Source of the DNA: Ciborinia camelliae
Taxonomy: Eukaryota > Ascomycota > Leotiomycetes > Helotiales > Sclerotiniaceae
DNA length: 64,000 bases
Direction: 5' to 3'
NCBI GenBank assembly: GCA_025890175.1
Contig: JANPYM010000017.1
Location: 232,659 to 296,658, forward strand
Positions 22,260 to 34,143 of this stretch are shown here, piece by piece. Position numbers and translations under genes: made by a program. Positions within the stretch are counted from its first letter, which is position 1, and each line of letters begins with the position of its first letter. The notes below the pieces were generated by a model. It was not told the origin of the DNA and searched no databases. It saw nothing but the letters and a program-made list of their open reading frames with translations.

Positions 22260-23110
22260 GTTTTGCTTTAACTACGTTGAATTGTATATATATATATTCC
22301 TATACACAAATGATCTATTTATCTTATTGTTGATATTATTATTGTGTATCGAGCTAGTGTATGTAGAACTATTTTATATCAATATATCTTATATCAATTA
22401 TTCAAATAACAAAAAGTACAGATATATGAAAGTAACCAAAAACAATAAATATACAATCGAAAGGCTAATTATCTCGAAGAACCTTTTGAAATACGGAGAG
22501 AAAACAAAGTCTTTAACAAACATCTAAATCAAAAGCAAAGACAATCGATTCAAAAAAGAATAAACCGACTTTTAAAAAACCGAAGTAAACGATGTATATT
22601 ATCTCACTTTAAAAACATTATAACTTAACAAAGTAAGCCGTACTATCGCTATAGCAAAGTATATAAACCTCTTTTAGCACCTAGCTATTATATATTTAAG
22701 CAAGTAATATTACGATTATTATAAAAGAATTGGGAATGTTAGGGTTTTCAGTTGCTTTAAATAGGTAAGATATTATTATATTGAAAGTTTTGGGTTGAGA
22801 TGATGATGTAGCGAATACGATAGGAAAATCTAACAGTATGTTTTAAAGAGGTTTTAAGTTTTAATGAGTATAAGTACTATTATAAAACGAGAACGTAAAA
22901 GAAGAGTATACTTATTGTAAACTCTAGAATTGTATAGAGATAAATAAGAAATACAGAGGAAGTGTATGTATAAATTGTGGTAATACCAAAACTAATTCGC
23001 CTGTATGTAATGCTGCATCTTAGCGGCAGAAGTACTGAAATAAGATTTCCCCAGAAGAAAATTAAAACGTCTTGCCGCAATTTCTTTCGAGTGTTCTAAT
23101 AATATTCATC
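22260..23110 (+). mobile_element. Very AT-rich block, possible mutated LINE-like relic
   Basis: This block is conspicuously richer in A and T, and in TA steps, than its surroundings. In one plus-strand frame around 22966-23030 a zinc-knuckle-like run can be read: CINCGNTKTNSPVC followed by NAAS, a stop, and RQKY. Such CxxC-type knuckles followed by a basic stretch occur near the end of gag-like ORFs of fungal LINE elements. Stops and AT bias would fit RIP mutation. A 55-bp foldback element lies inside (22329-22383). The identification rests on one short motif and is tentative. Confidence 0.35.
22329..22383 (+). mobile_element. Foldback MITE-like element, short form, copy C
   Basis: A 55-bp version with intact left end GTTGATATTATTATTGTGTA and a right end ATATCAAT (one change from ATATCAAC). 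As in copy A, the 50-bp central hairpin is missing between two AGCTA repeats. Confidence 0.72.
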
Positions 23111-23166
23111 AAGCTCAAGGTATTTCCGAGCTAGCTAGCTAGCTAGCAAAAATAGAAGGGCCACTT

Positions 23167-24841
23167 TCAAACCGTCTTATTATCCACACGTTCCTCGCCG
23201 CTAGCAACCGCCTCAAGATGATCACTCGCAGTCCGAGTTCTTCCTATCACAGTACCATCCTCTCTACTCCTTTCCTTTCGCCCAAGTCCCCACAACAAAA
23301 CCGTGGTCCAAATTGCCAAAAAAATACACGTCGCAATCATAGCCCACATTCCCCTTGTAAACCTTGGCGCCTCATCCGCGCCATAAAATAATAAACTCCA
23401 CCACGCGTTCACGGCATTGCTACCGCAATTCATGCTCGCGATCACGATTGCTCTCAAGGCATCATTTTCGAATCTCATGGCTTCGTTTGCCCAGGCAAAG
23501 AAGGTCGCTTGACAAGCATAGACCGCGCCTGCCCAATAGTATGCTGCGAAGATGGTTGAGACATCGGAAGTCGTGAGGAGCATGGCGGAAGTGGCGATTC
23601 CGGTGATGGCGATGAAGTAGGCGACGAGGTAACGTTTGCCGTTGAGAAAATCCGTCAGGGTGGCCCAGAAGAGGGTGGAGACGATACCGACGGCTGGCAC
23701 ACCAGTGGGGTAATTGTTGAGTTGGGAAATGGTGTAACGGTTGGTGGATTTCATGTACAAGGAAAGTAAAGAGTTCGAGGAGAATGATTCGGTTTCTCCG
23801 GCAATGATCCATAGGATTACGAATCCATACCAGTACCATGATGTGATGACGGTTTTGAGGAATGAGAGATTCAAGATACGATGTTCAGATACTTCGGGTA
23901 CACGAGTGATGGCGAGATCGCGCTCGTTGGGGGTGAGATAGAAAGCGGAGGTCGTGGTAGGAGTGTCGGGGAAAAGGAGAAAGCCGTAAAGGGCGATGGG
24001 AAGAGTGATAAGTCCATCAATTATGAAGAGCCAGCGCCAGCCACTCATTCCATTGGTACCATTCAAAGACGAATGAATACCCGTTTGAATGAAGCCTCCA
24101 AACATAGTACCAGCGAGGCCGGAAGAAGTGAAGATACCACTACGCTTTCCAAGTTCGCGTGGGGTGTACCATGATCCGAGGATATAATGGGTACCGACAA
24201 ACGTGGTGCTTTCAGCGATACCTTGAAAGAAACGAATCGCCATTATATCTCGAGGATGCTGAGCAGCTGCAGTGATAATGGTGAGGCAGCCCCAAAGAAC
24301 CATCATCAAAGGGAAGAAGATGCGAGGTTTGACATAGTAGAGTGCCAAATTACTAGGGATTTGTCCAATGATATACCTAGCGTGTAGTTAGTACAAGTGG
24401 ATATGTACAAGATACCTCAATTCATGTGATACAATGAAATCTCAGTCGTTCCTAAGTTGGGTAAGAACTTAGGTAATAACCAGAAGCGCTTAGGCGATGG
24501 GGTGGGTATAAGAACAATGACAGAAGTCAAACACATACCCAACAGTAAAAACTGTATTAATAAGATTATATTGATTCCCCACGAACCCCAACTCCTCTTT
24601 CATCCCACTAACATATGCATTGGCTAAATTCGACCTATCTAGATAGTTCGTGAAATATGATAGACAGCAAAATGTCAAGATGAAGAAATCTAGGACCGTT
24701 AGTACAATCTTATATACACACCGAAAATATTTGGGAGAAACGAAGTAAAGGTATACACCCACCTAGTTTCTGTACCAGCTTCCTCTCTCCTGGATGCTCG
24801 TAAGGGTGAGAGAGATATTCCTTCACACGTGACAGAGCCAT
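23167..24841 (-). CDS. Dal5/allantoate permease-family MFS transporter
   Basis: Exons 24841-24763, 24689-24539 and 24376-23167 join in frame to 479 aa. The first intron ends in a textbook TACTAAC branch site and CTAG acceptor. The protein shows features of the anion:cation symporter family: YLDRSNLANAYVSGMKEELG after the first membrane segment, GYIIGQIPSNLALYYVKPR, the RFFQGIAES region, GSWYTPRELGKRSGIF, and a second-half NNYPTGVPAVGI loop. About twelve hydrophobic segments are visible. The family imports allantoate, pantothenate, nicotinate or similar organic anions at the plasma membrane. The second-half sequence style is close to pantothenate carriers (Fen2/Liz1), but the substrate cannot be fixed from sequence alone. 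The C-terminal tail is hydrophilic and basic/acidic, likely cytosolic. Confidence 0.87.
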
Positions 24842-25406
24842 GATGGAAGAAGACCTCTTCGTGGAACTACTAGGGATGACCTGAGGCGGGAAGCAACGAG
24901 TAGAGCTTAAGTCAAAATGTACCTAGGTACGTAAATGAGGAAGCCTTAGCTTGATATGTCTTTGGGGTGGATATGTTTACCTGGTTCGGCAATCAGTGTG
25001 TCTCTGTGTATCCCCGCGGGTAAGCATTAACCCCACTTTCAGTGATAACAGTTCCATCAAAAGATGACGGGCAAGATAATGCAGATAAGAGTACACCTCA
25101 ATCCAACGATCAACTGAGATACTGGTTAACTAGGAGGCAGAAGGCCTAATCATATTAAGGAAGTGCTAAATGTGTATTGATATCTCTAAACGATGGGAAG
25201 AGGAGAAAATCGTTATACCCCACACTCCGCCATATTTCCGAGAATCACCCGAATATTTTCTCGCATAACCCATCCTGTAGTTTTGTACTTTTCATCTATA
25301 CCCTTTCTCCCATGCTATCAGGCCAAATAACTATTCTAGATCAAATATCCCAAAGCCACGCAAACTCCCAATCAGTTATATCCCAGAAAATTCCATACCT
25401 CGCCAT
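24842..25406. other. Spacer between transporter promoter and kinase-like 3' end
   Basis: Holds the upstream region of the transporter gene. A plus-strand open frame at 25177-25593 runs into the antisense of the kinase-like gene and has no recognisable content. Confidence 0.45.
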
Positions 25407-26666
25407 TCAGTCACTTTCAACCTTCCCATTCATATTTTCCTTGCAAGATTTCTTCAACAACCTCCTCTGTGGTGGCCTCTCCCATCGAAAGCAGTACTGT
25501 CCAAGTTCCATTGCAGTGCGTATCAACCGCGGACCCTTTCGCCAAACCGTCTCTCCATTCAAGGTTTTACCCATCTCAAAAGGAACATCGTAGTCATGCG
25601 CAGTAGGTAGGTCCGGCCAGGTAGGTCGATTAGGCGCCTTAAGATATTGCTCCATCATGTCGTTGGATTGTCGTTTCTTTACCCATTCATTTAAGAAGTC
25701 GCGGAATGTTGATGCATCAGTATCCAGTTCACGGTTACAGGTCCACTCTGGAATACTCTGCACCATGCCTATATCTCGTTCCCAATGGGGGATACTCGTG
25801 TGGTGTGTATCGTTTGTAATAAGCTCATATAGTGTGAATACAACACCGGAGACATCATCCCGACCATCCACCAATCCTTTCTTTCCGCACGCAGCCCAAT
25901 CAAAGTCAAATAAAAGGAGCTTGTTTGTATCGGGATCAATGAGCAAATTCCGTGGTGCAATATCTTGGTGCATGATTCCCAGGTCGAAGTTTAGAAAGTC
26001 CACGAGTTGGGTAAGTTGTTTTAACCACTCAAATCGAAAAGGCATCTTTGGGTTGCTGAGATTTCCGCCAGGGATGTACTTTGTAGCAAATCCGATCACA
26101 CGAGACTCGACATCTTCGAGAACAACGCTATCAAAGGGAACTATGTTGGGATGTGGTGGTAGACTTTTAAGAATGTTGACTTCATTCCAGGCCATTTTTA
26201 ATCTCAGAGGCTTTCCCCGAGCATTGAATTTAAAGGCAACCGTTCGAAGATTTTGACATTCGTCTTCATATGATGAAAGATCAACCCCTGGTCCAAGCCG
26301 ATCGAGTTCTTGAAGCTGGGAATACTTGACAGTACGACAACCAGCGAGTGATTCAACGATCGAGAATGGAGGATAAGGAATAAACATAGAATCGTCCTCC
26401 TGTGGATCTCTAGAAACTCCACGGATGAGTCCATCATCGTCAACTTCGACGGCGCGAATTTCTAGAGACAAATAATCGGCAAATTGTGCCAGAATTGGAA
26501 CCTCTTTATCCTCCTCAGCTGCAAAGAGCTTCGCGGTGCCTTTGATTTTGATCATGCGTAATTGATCCCAATCCCAGATACTGCAATGAGTTTTAGTTTT
26601 GGGATTCTCTCTTGGGCCAAAGTAAGATTGACCCTCGGAGAGGAATCTTTCTTGAGGTTGGATCAT
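25407..26666 (-). CDS. Protein-kinase-like fungal protein
   Basis: Single exon, 419 aa. A kinase-fold C-lobe is readable: HQDIAPRNLLID (catalytic loop HxD-x4-N) followed by LLLFDFDWA, where DFD replaces the usual DFG. Upstream are a lysine-containing VAFKFNARG segment and an ALMAWNEVNILKSLPPHPNIV-like alphaC region (here KMAWNEVNILKSLPPHPNIV). Family members with DFD/DFDW are common among fungal protein-kinase-like and aminoglycoside-phosphotransferase-like proteins, many of unknown substrate. The N-terminal 130 residues are not recognisable. No membrane segment or signal peptide. Whether it phosphorylates proteins is inference; the HxD and DFD Asp residues needed for activity are present. 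Confidence 0.8.
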   Translation of the reverse strand: MIQPQERFLSEGQSYFGPRENPKTKTHCSIWDWDQLRMIKIKGTAKLFAAEEDKEVPILAQFADYLSLEIRAVEVDDDGLIRGVSRDPQEDDSMFIPYPPFSIVESLAGCRTVKYSQLQELDRLGPGVDLSSYEDECQNLRTVAFKFNARGKPLRLKMAWNEVNILKSLPPHPNIVPFDSVVLEDVESRVIGFATKYIPGGNLSNPKMPFRFEWLKQLTQLVDFLNFDLGIMHQDIAPRNLLIDPDTNKLLLFDFDWAACGKKGLVDGRDDVSGVVFTLYELITNDTHHTSIPHWERDIGMVQSIPEWTCNRELDTDASTFRDFLNEWVKKRQSNDMMEQYLKAPNRPTWPDLPTAHDYDVPFEMGKTLNGETVWRKGPRLIRTAMELGQYCFRWERPPQRRLLKKSCKENMNGKVESD

Positions 26667-27913
26667 GTTGAAATCGAAGTTAATGAAAAATAAAATAATA
26701 AAATATTTATTTTGGTTGTTGGTATCACCTCAGATCGTGATATATGATATCATATGAACTAAATGACTTCTTGACTGATGGTGTTCTAGAGCTAGGTGCC
26801 ACGAGGGGCTTATATGCCCGCGGATTGACTAGTGCGGTCACGTGCTCGTCATATACCCATTCAGATTCCCGATTCACTGGTATCGCAACAGTCGTCTTGC
26901 TCTATAAATATATGTGCGCAATAACTCTTGACTTCATCAAGATGGCGGGGAAAATGATTGGGTAGGGTGATTTATAGAGGTTGTAATGTGGATGTGGGTG
27001 AATTGTAATTTTGTGTACTATACCTATGTAGCTGGAGGAGGTTAAGTTGGTAGGAGAAACCGTATGGAAATACGGATTGGGAATAGCTTCATTTTAGCGT
27101 GCTTTTGAACAGTATAAAAGTATGCACTTTTGTAGCCTAATACAACTCAGAGCATCTTCTTCAACCCACTTGCAGTTCAGTTTTCTGTAGGTAATCTAGG
27201 TAAGCGTTTAAAAATTGGTGGTAGGTAACCTAGGGTAACCTGAGGTTACGTACCCCGGCGGCAGGAGGTTTGGTAGGTACCTAACTTGAGGCTTTTATTC
27301 AGTAGAACAAATTTTCGACAAATCAATCATTACGCTTACCTTCACTCAGCTACTGTATATCTTCACTCTGGGAGAAGCGTACTCGAACGGCTCATAATTT
27401 ATGCATTAAAAAAGAGCAATCACATATAGCCTTGCTGTTATCGGCAAGAAATGCTTTCTAGGCTTGACAAAGGAACTGCGACACCATGGGATCAGGGACC
27501 TAGGGCTATTTATATAAAAGAAGGCCTTTTTCTCTCGTTTTGCCCTTGGATATAAATGGAGCTTTATGTTTAAAACAAACTTTTGAGCTTGGCATGTTTA
27601 TATACCCTTGGGGAGGTCTTTAGAATACAAGATTTTAATACTACTAGGTAGTTAACCTCAAGGGCAAGATTTGGAAGAATGATATATGAACCGTTCATTC
27701 ATTTAGGAGAGCAGCGGCGGCAACAAACCTCATTCGAGTCGGAGCGGATATTAGGGATCGCGAATACAGAGGCATGGAGCTATATCATTTCAAGTAATCA
27801 GCTACCGTAACAACAACGACGAGAGATAAAGAAAAGGAAGGGAAGGATATCAAGTCTAGGTGTATCTTGCATCTTCGAAGCCTCGATCCATGGCATAGCT
27901 TTCACCACTTTAT

Positions 27914-27938
27914 GGTTAGGTTAGGTTAGGTTAGGTTA
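27914..27938 (+). repeat. TTAGG tandem run
   Basis: Four to five TTAGG copies. Fungal telomeres are normally TTAGGG, so this is an interstitial microsatellite, not a telomere. Confidence 0.85.
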
Positions 27939-28344
27939 AATTGAGATTCGCCATCAAGACTCAAACGCCTACCTATTGAAATCCAGGTTGCACATTTTAA
28001 GTGATTCTCGTAATGGATCTATTGTATTAGTATAACCAGATGTCAAGCTGTAGAGACTAATGATTAGCACAAAACCCATCTTTTTCCATCACTACCTGGA
28101 ATTAAGATTCATGATTCCTTTCTTCCCAAGAGTAAGTGAGTGAGAGGGTGAGTGAGTGAGTAAAAACAAAACAGAATTCCAGATCTCTTCTTGAAATATG
28201 TGCTAAATATGTGCTAAATGAATTTAATTCAAACAAGTATCTATATCCATCCATCTCAACACAGCATTCAAGCCCACAACCAACCAGATCAGCGGGTTAA
28301 AAAAAGAGTTCTATATATAACTAGGTACTAGAGACTTATAATTT

Positions 28345-28443
28345 GTTGATATAAAATAGTTCTACATACACTAGCTTAGTCATCGAGCTAAGTTCTATGG
28401 AATCGGAGATTTCATAGAACTTAGCTCGATACACAATAATAAC
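28345..28443 (-). mobile_element. Foldback MITE-like element, full-length copy D (inverted)
   Basis: Read on the minus strand, this copy matches copy B (15490-15594) with only a handful of differences, including the complete central hairpin. On the plus strand it starts GTTGATATAAAATAGTTCTA. Its far end reads CACAATAATAAC and lacks the last ATAT of the terminal repeat. Confidence 0.75.
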
Positions 28444-31400
28444 AAGTTCAATATAATTTCGCACCAAGTAAGTTAAGTAGACGACAAGAGCTCAGCACCC
28501 TATACATAAACATCCGAAAGCAGCATGAACTTTTTGCCAAAACCGCGCTACAAGTCACCGCCAGCGCAATCCCAGAGATAAATAGATAAATCCAGTCAAG
28601 CCCAGCTCGTCTCTCAGACATTTACATCATACTAGCTAACTAGCTATCCACGCATACACCAAGACCATTGTAGCGATATTCCACCGAGACAGAATTTTCC
28701 AAGAAGAATCATTTTCCATTCTGTAGATTTATTGTTTTACGAGTATCCTGATTTTCCGGATATATGTACATATATACCAAAAGAAGCTGTAGAAAGAAGA
28801 GAAGATGAGAGTTCGCAAACAAAGCTCTCCATTCTTCGAGTTTATAAAAAGCTCCCTCGACTTCTTTGATATTAACTTTTTATTGGCACACTCCTCATCA
28901 CTTAATTTCAACACCAAAGCATCGCCAATTCATGTTACATGTAAAGATTTCATCGGCCACCTGGGCTCTTGTAATTTATTATTTCTCCGAATCTTCCAAA
29001 TCCATGGCATGATCATTATCATTATAATCTCCCCACTTCCATCACAACACTCATAATCATAATCATAATCAAATAGGAGAGGTAGAGCATGCAGATGCAG
29101 GTGTAGTGATTTAGCATCCCGACGCATGTGAGCGAAAAATTGCCGTTCCCATAGCTGGAGGTTTATTTTACCTAGGCTTTGGGATTTGTTGAGGATCAAG
29201 CCATCGGAAATTTTGGGCATCGGGGGTGGATGGATGCTGGATTGAGAGGGAGGAAATTTAGGAAATTTGTGAAGAGTTCGAGTAGGTAGTCGAAGAGGAA
29301 AGGGGCAATTATATCTAGTGCAGCTATGGAAAAGTAAATATTGGGAAAGCCTTGGAGGGCATGTTAGAACGCTATTTTATTGCTTTTCCTTTCCATCATT
29401 TATTGTTCAAGAAAGCCTGAGCGATATGCATTTTATATATAATATTGTTTTTGCTACAAAACGGTAAAGATGTTGCTATATTTTGAATGTTTCCTTGAAT
29501 AACAAAATTGTATTTATCCCGAATCTTTAGGTTTTTTAAACATTGAAACAGACTTCGGACAATGAAATTCATTTCTAACATCACCACTGGAGCAACGCAG
29601 CCATCCCAGGTTTCTGCAAGAATATGCTTCCATTCTCAGATTGCTATCAACCATCTAGTAAATTGATCTAGACTTCGGGGTCCAGTGCGAGACTTCTCGT
29701 ACAATGAAAAAGGTATTTGCTTCCGTATGATTCCGAGTTAGCCACGAGAACGATAGGTCGGTAATAAGGAAGTAACCAATGCCCATCAACTGTTTATATA
29801 AATGAAAAATGATTCATTGAAAATCCCCCAACCCCGCAAAATTCCACAGTTAAAATTTTCTAGCAGGTCTGATAGATAGCCCAATCACAAAAGCAGAAGC
29901 GAAGAGTGCCGAATCTCAAAGCCAACGCTTTATTGCGAATTTAATCTGATAAGTGATAAGGTTACTCGTATTAACGAACATCAAACCCTTTTTCCATCAA
30001 TTTAGCCAAAAGAAACTCAAGCCTCGAAAAACAAAAATAGCAAGAAACTAATATTGAATAATCACTTCATTTTACCCCCAGCCACATTTCCTCGTAATAA
30101 TAATAAAAAAAACACAGCCACAAACAAGCAGCTGGTGCCACGACATTGCTGTTTCAGAGAAACGTGGAGAAATCATCTTGAAAGCTCTTATCGGTCCATC
30201 TGAGCAACTTCACACGTTTCTACCCATCTCAACGTCTCCCCAACTCCCATAGGTTGCATATGTACGGTATCTATCTATACAGCGTACATCGTACGTACAG
30301 TAACTGTAATGTAAATCACTCGACTCTACGTACATACTGTATGTACACACTATGTACTCCTCTCTCTCGCATAAGGATTGCATAGCAGGTCCTGCATTGC
30401 ATGACCAGACAGACGGTCTCCAGCACGGTATAAGACAGACCTGCGTGGGACGGTGCGAGAAACGGAGTGGGAAAAGAGCGGTGCGGTACCTACTAGGTAG
30501 GTAGGTAGGTTGGTGGTGAACATTTTCGCAGCGGTAAGCAACGCGACGACTCAGACCGTCCCGTCAGACTCAGACGAGAGTGGAATTTTGCCCTCGCATG
30601 CTTCGGAGTCCGTAAAATCATTCATAAATTTCATAATGCAGAGGAAACGGTGAAAAATGCTCCAAATGATTCAATAGTACAGGCAAAACTATCAATTCCA
30701 AGGAAGAGTTTGATGGAATGCATGGTGCATGTAAGCCTAATGATTCTTTTCGACCAAAAGTTCAACGACACGATGCACGATGGAGATGCGAGTTTCCACC
30801 TTTGCTGCATGAGAATGTATGAGGATGCATTAGGGAAGGAAATCCCATTGGATGCCGAGGTATCTTCCCATGTAAAATCATCCTGTTTTCTCTTTTAGCA
30901 TTTTCCAAGCGAAGGTCGAAAATGTGGTTGGTTGGTTTGAATCCAATGATTTTGAAGAGAGATGGGAGATTAGTGGAGGAAATGATAGAGTGTATGGGAG
31001 CGGTCCAATGAAGGGGTAAAGGAAGAAGAGGTACGGAGGAGTTTCGCCTTATTTGATTATTGGATTATTGACAGGAGCTGTTGGAGATTTACATCCCTTG
31101 TTATCAACCATGTGCCATCTCACTACCCACTACTGTATGTATGTATGTACTCTGAGTTCCAACAGAAGCACATAGCTAGTGTTAGCTGTTAGCTAGTAGT
31201 AGCTACAGCATATGTAAACCATGAGCCTAACTCACTCACTCCACCCCACTGTACGGAGAAGGTAGGTCAGAAAAGAAACATTATTCACAATTATTTCACT
31301 CCACCTAAGAATAACCTTACCTATAGGTAATTAATTATAATTTATATGTGATCAGTTCGGTTCTCCGATATATCCTCCAAAAAATAATAAGTTGTCGAAA

Positions 31401-31980
31401 TCCGATGATCCCATCCCTTCCCATCCCATCCCTCTCATTTGTGTACGTACCTCCTATAGGTAGGTACATAATTATAAAATCGTGACCCCTCTTTTCCTCT
31501 TCATCTCCAGAGAGTTATACATACCTACCCGCATACATACATAGTACGTCCTTCAAACCATAATAATAATACATAAATCCAAGCAAATCCCAAGCTACCC
31601 ACGAAAAAAAAAACCCACCTGCCTCGTTTTTTTCTTCTCCTTCATTATTATTTCCACTTCGCCGACGCAGTCTGAGTACTCAGTCTTACATTATTGCAGG
31701 ATTATTGCCAAAGGAATTCCACTTAAGTTTCCCCGCCATCAGCTCTTCACCGCACCTTTTGGGCGGTAAAGAGGAGATCCATCAGGGATTCAGGGTACCT
31801 GCTTCTACCTCTTTTCACAAGCCAAAAAAACAATTCACTTCTTTATACAAATTTGGATCATACATACATACGGACCTACATACATACCTACATACATACA
31901 TACATCCAAAATATCGAGAAAAGGGAGCTGGTCTTCTCACAAAAATCCATTCATTACCATAATCCATCATACGTTGAAAC

Positions 31981-33978
31981 ATGGCTCCCATCACAGAAAC
32001 CGTCACCATTATCAACAAATCCGGAAAAGTAGTGAGCACTGTAAGTTTTCCGATTTTTCCGAAGTTTTGCCCGAAATCCCCCCTCATCCGATGAGATCGT
32101 GCGGTGACTGACCAGTGACCACCACTTCCACAGGGAAAACAACTCGTGAACATTTTCAAGGATGCCAAAGCCGCTTATCAAGTCAAGAAAGCACAATTAA
32201 GAGAAGAACACTATTTACGAGAAGAAGCACGATTGCATAGAGCACATAGAAGACTCAACGAAGCTCCATATGAAATTGTGGATGCACGCGGAGGGGGAGG
32301 GGGAGATGATGCACAATCGATAGCATCATCTAGGCGATCTCACCGATCGCATCGTTCCCACCGTTCACATTCATCAGCCCAAGAACCCCGATCCAAATCC
32401 CGTCCTCCTCTCACCCTAAACAATTATGAAGAATTTCCAGATACGCAAAGTATGGCGAGTGGACGCTCTCACCGATCCCATCGTTCCCACACGAGAACGC
32501 GCCAGGAGTTTAATTTCGAGGATTTGGATCAGGAAGATGATATGCAAAGTTTAGCCAGTAGACGCTCGCATCGATCTCATCGATCGAAACGAAGTCGTTC
32601 CGTGCATGGTTCTAAGGCTCCCCCTCAATATGAGCCTGCAGAAACTCATTATGAAGATCCGGAAGAGGGGTTTCATGATGATCCTCCTCTAGCTATGTAT
32701 CGTCAACCATTTGCCGAGACGGAACTCACTCTCGTGAGAAGACATACGGAAAAGGAAGTTCCTCCTATGCCTGGACATCTCGTGAGGAGAGAAACGGCCC
32801 CTCCAAGCTATTCCAGCGGTCAAATTGTCCCAAGGGCGAAATTTGTCCCTGAATTCCATGATGAGCAAATCGATATGAATCTTGCATATGGAGATCTACC
32901 CCCTCAACTAGAATCCGACCACGAACCCGAATATGAACAACAAACCATCCCGCAACGACTCCCCGAAGAACTCGATGAAACCATGAGTAAACTCGATACT
33001 CTCCTTCTCGAAGCCCAATGTCTCCACCACACCGCCACCGCCATAATGTCGGATCTACAAGCCAACCCCGAAGCCATGGCTGCCGTCGCCCTAACCCTCG
33101 CCGAGCTATCTACCCTCCTAACCAAAATGTCCCCTTCCATCCTCCCCATGCTCAAAGCCAGTTCCCCCGCCATCTTTGCGCTTCTCGCATCCCCCCAATT
33201 TCTCATCGCCGGAGGTGTCGCTCTAGGCGTTACAATCGTCATGTTCAACGGCTATAAGATCATCAAGAAACTACAAGCATCTCCTGAACCAAAGTTGGAA
33301 GCTCCGATCGCCATGCAAGCCCTACCACCCACCCCCGGCTTCCCGGAAACACCCGGCTTCATGGACCCCCAAGATTTGCGCCATGAATATGAAGAAGCGA
33401 TGCCCTACGAAGCCTACGAGGAAGAATTAAGCAGCATCGACATGTGGCGCCGCGGTATCGCCGATGCAGAGTTAGAAAGTGTGGGGACGAGTGTCGATGG
33501 TGAATACATTACACCTACAGCTGCACGACAGAAGGAGAGTCGACATGCAGAGCGTATTCGACAGAGGGCTGCTGAGGAGCGAATTGACGAGGATGAAGAA
33601 ACAAGGAGCATCATGAGTCGATTGACGAGTAAATCCCGACGATCGAAGACGCTCCCCATCCGAAGCAGTAGCTCTCAATACGAGTCCTCGGTGAAAGAAA
33701 ATGACGACGACGTGGAATCTATACGCACGTCACGCACGAGCAAAACAACCAAATCGAGCAAACCATCCAAGAGTCATAAATCCAGTCATTCCAAGAAAGA
33801 CGACGACGCCACTTCGGGAAAGCCCGAGAAAGAAGAAAAAGAAGCCAAGGAGAAGAAGAAGAAGACCCCCTTGAGTATTTTCCGAAGTAAGACGGAGAAG
33901 AGTAGTAGTTTGAAGGGGAAGGAGAAGGAGAAGGAGGGAAAGAAGATGAGTCATCATCCGCTCTTGCTCGAGCTGTAG
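31981..33978 (+). CDS. Uncharacterised single-pass membrane protein with RSH repeats
   Basis: Exon 1 (31981-32040) encodes 20 residues, and exon 2 (32134-33978) the rest, giving 634 aa. After a helical N-terminal segment come three clusters of Arg-Ser-His repeats (RRSHRSHRSHRSHS from about residue 87, then RSHRSHRSH and RRSHRSHRSKRS), each preceded by a QS(I/M/L)AS motif. A central helical region with a hydrophobic stretch (PQFLIAGGVALGVTIVMF, about 375-392) is the only membrane segment. The C-terminal third is charged and ends in a Lys/Glu-rich tail. I take it for a conserved but unnamed fungal family; the function is unknown. Spacing of the RSH blocks suggests phosphorylatable, disordered modules like SR proteins, but no RNA-binding domain is visible. 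Start ATG 31981 has an A at -3 and the exon-1 splice keeps frame. Confidence 0.78.
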
Positions 33979-34111
33979 TTTTGAGCTTTGAGTCCCTAGG
34001 TCGTCTCCTGATTTCTCTCCCTCGTACTCTTTTTTTCTTCGCATGACTGCGGGGTTTGGTTCTTGATCTTCTCGGCGTTTTTGCATTGGATGGTTTTTTT
34101 TTCGGTTGATA

Positions 34112-34143
34112 GCATGCATGCATGCATGCATGCATGCATGCAT
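34112..34143. repeat. GCAT tetranucleotide repeat
   Basis: Eight tandem copies of GCAT, self-complementary and so able to form a hairpin. Confidence 0.95.

Larger units (their letters stand above)
26667..31980. other. 5.3-kb region without a supportable gene
   Basis: This is the largest gene-free stretch. Scattered open frames of 60-96 codons in several frames show no recognisable product. It holds foldback copy D (28345-28443), a TTAGG run (27914-27938), a GTAC-rich palindromic cluster (30255-30357), TAGGTAGG tracts near 30489-30512 and many CATACATA repeats just upstream of the gene at 31981. The last 500 bases are pyrimidine-rich and look like a promoter and long 5' leader. A non-coding transcript is possible but not shown by sequence. 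Confidence 0.5.

Noticed and set aside
27914..27938. TTAGG run as a telomere remnant
   Set aside because: Only about five copies, and the unit differs from the fungal TTAGGG; an ordinary microsatellite is simpler.
33719..34143. Minus-strand frames starting MHACMHAC
   Set aside because: They translate the GCAT repeat and the antisense of the RSH-repeat gene's 3' end.
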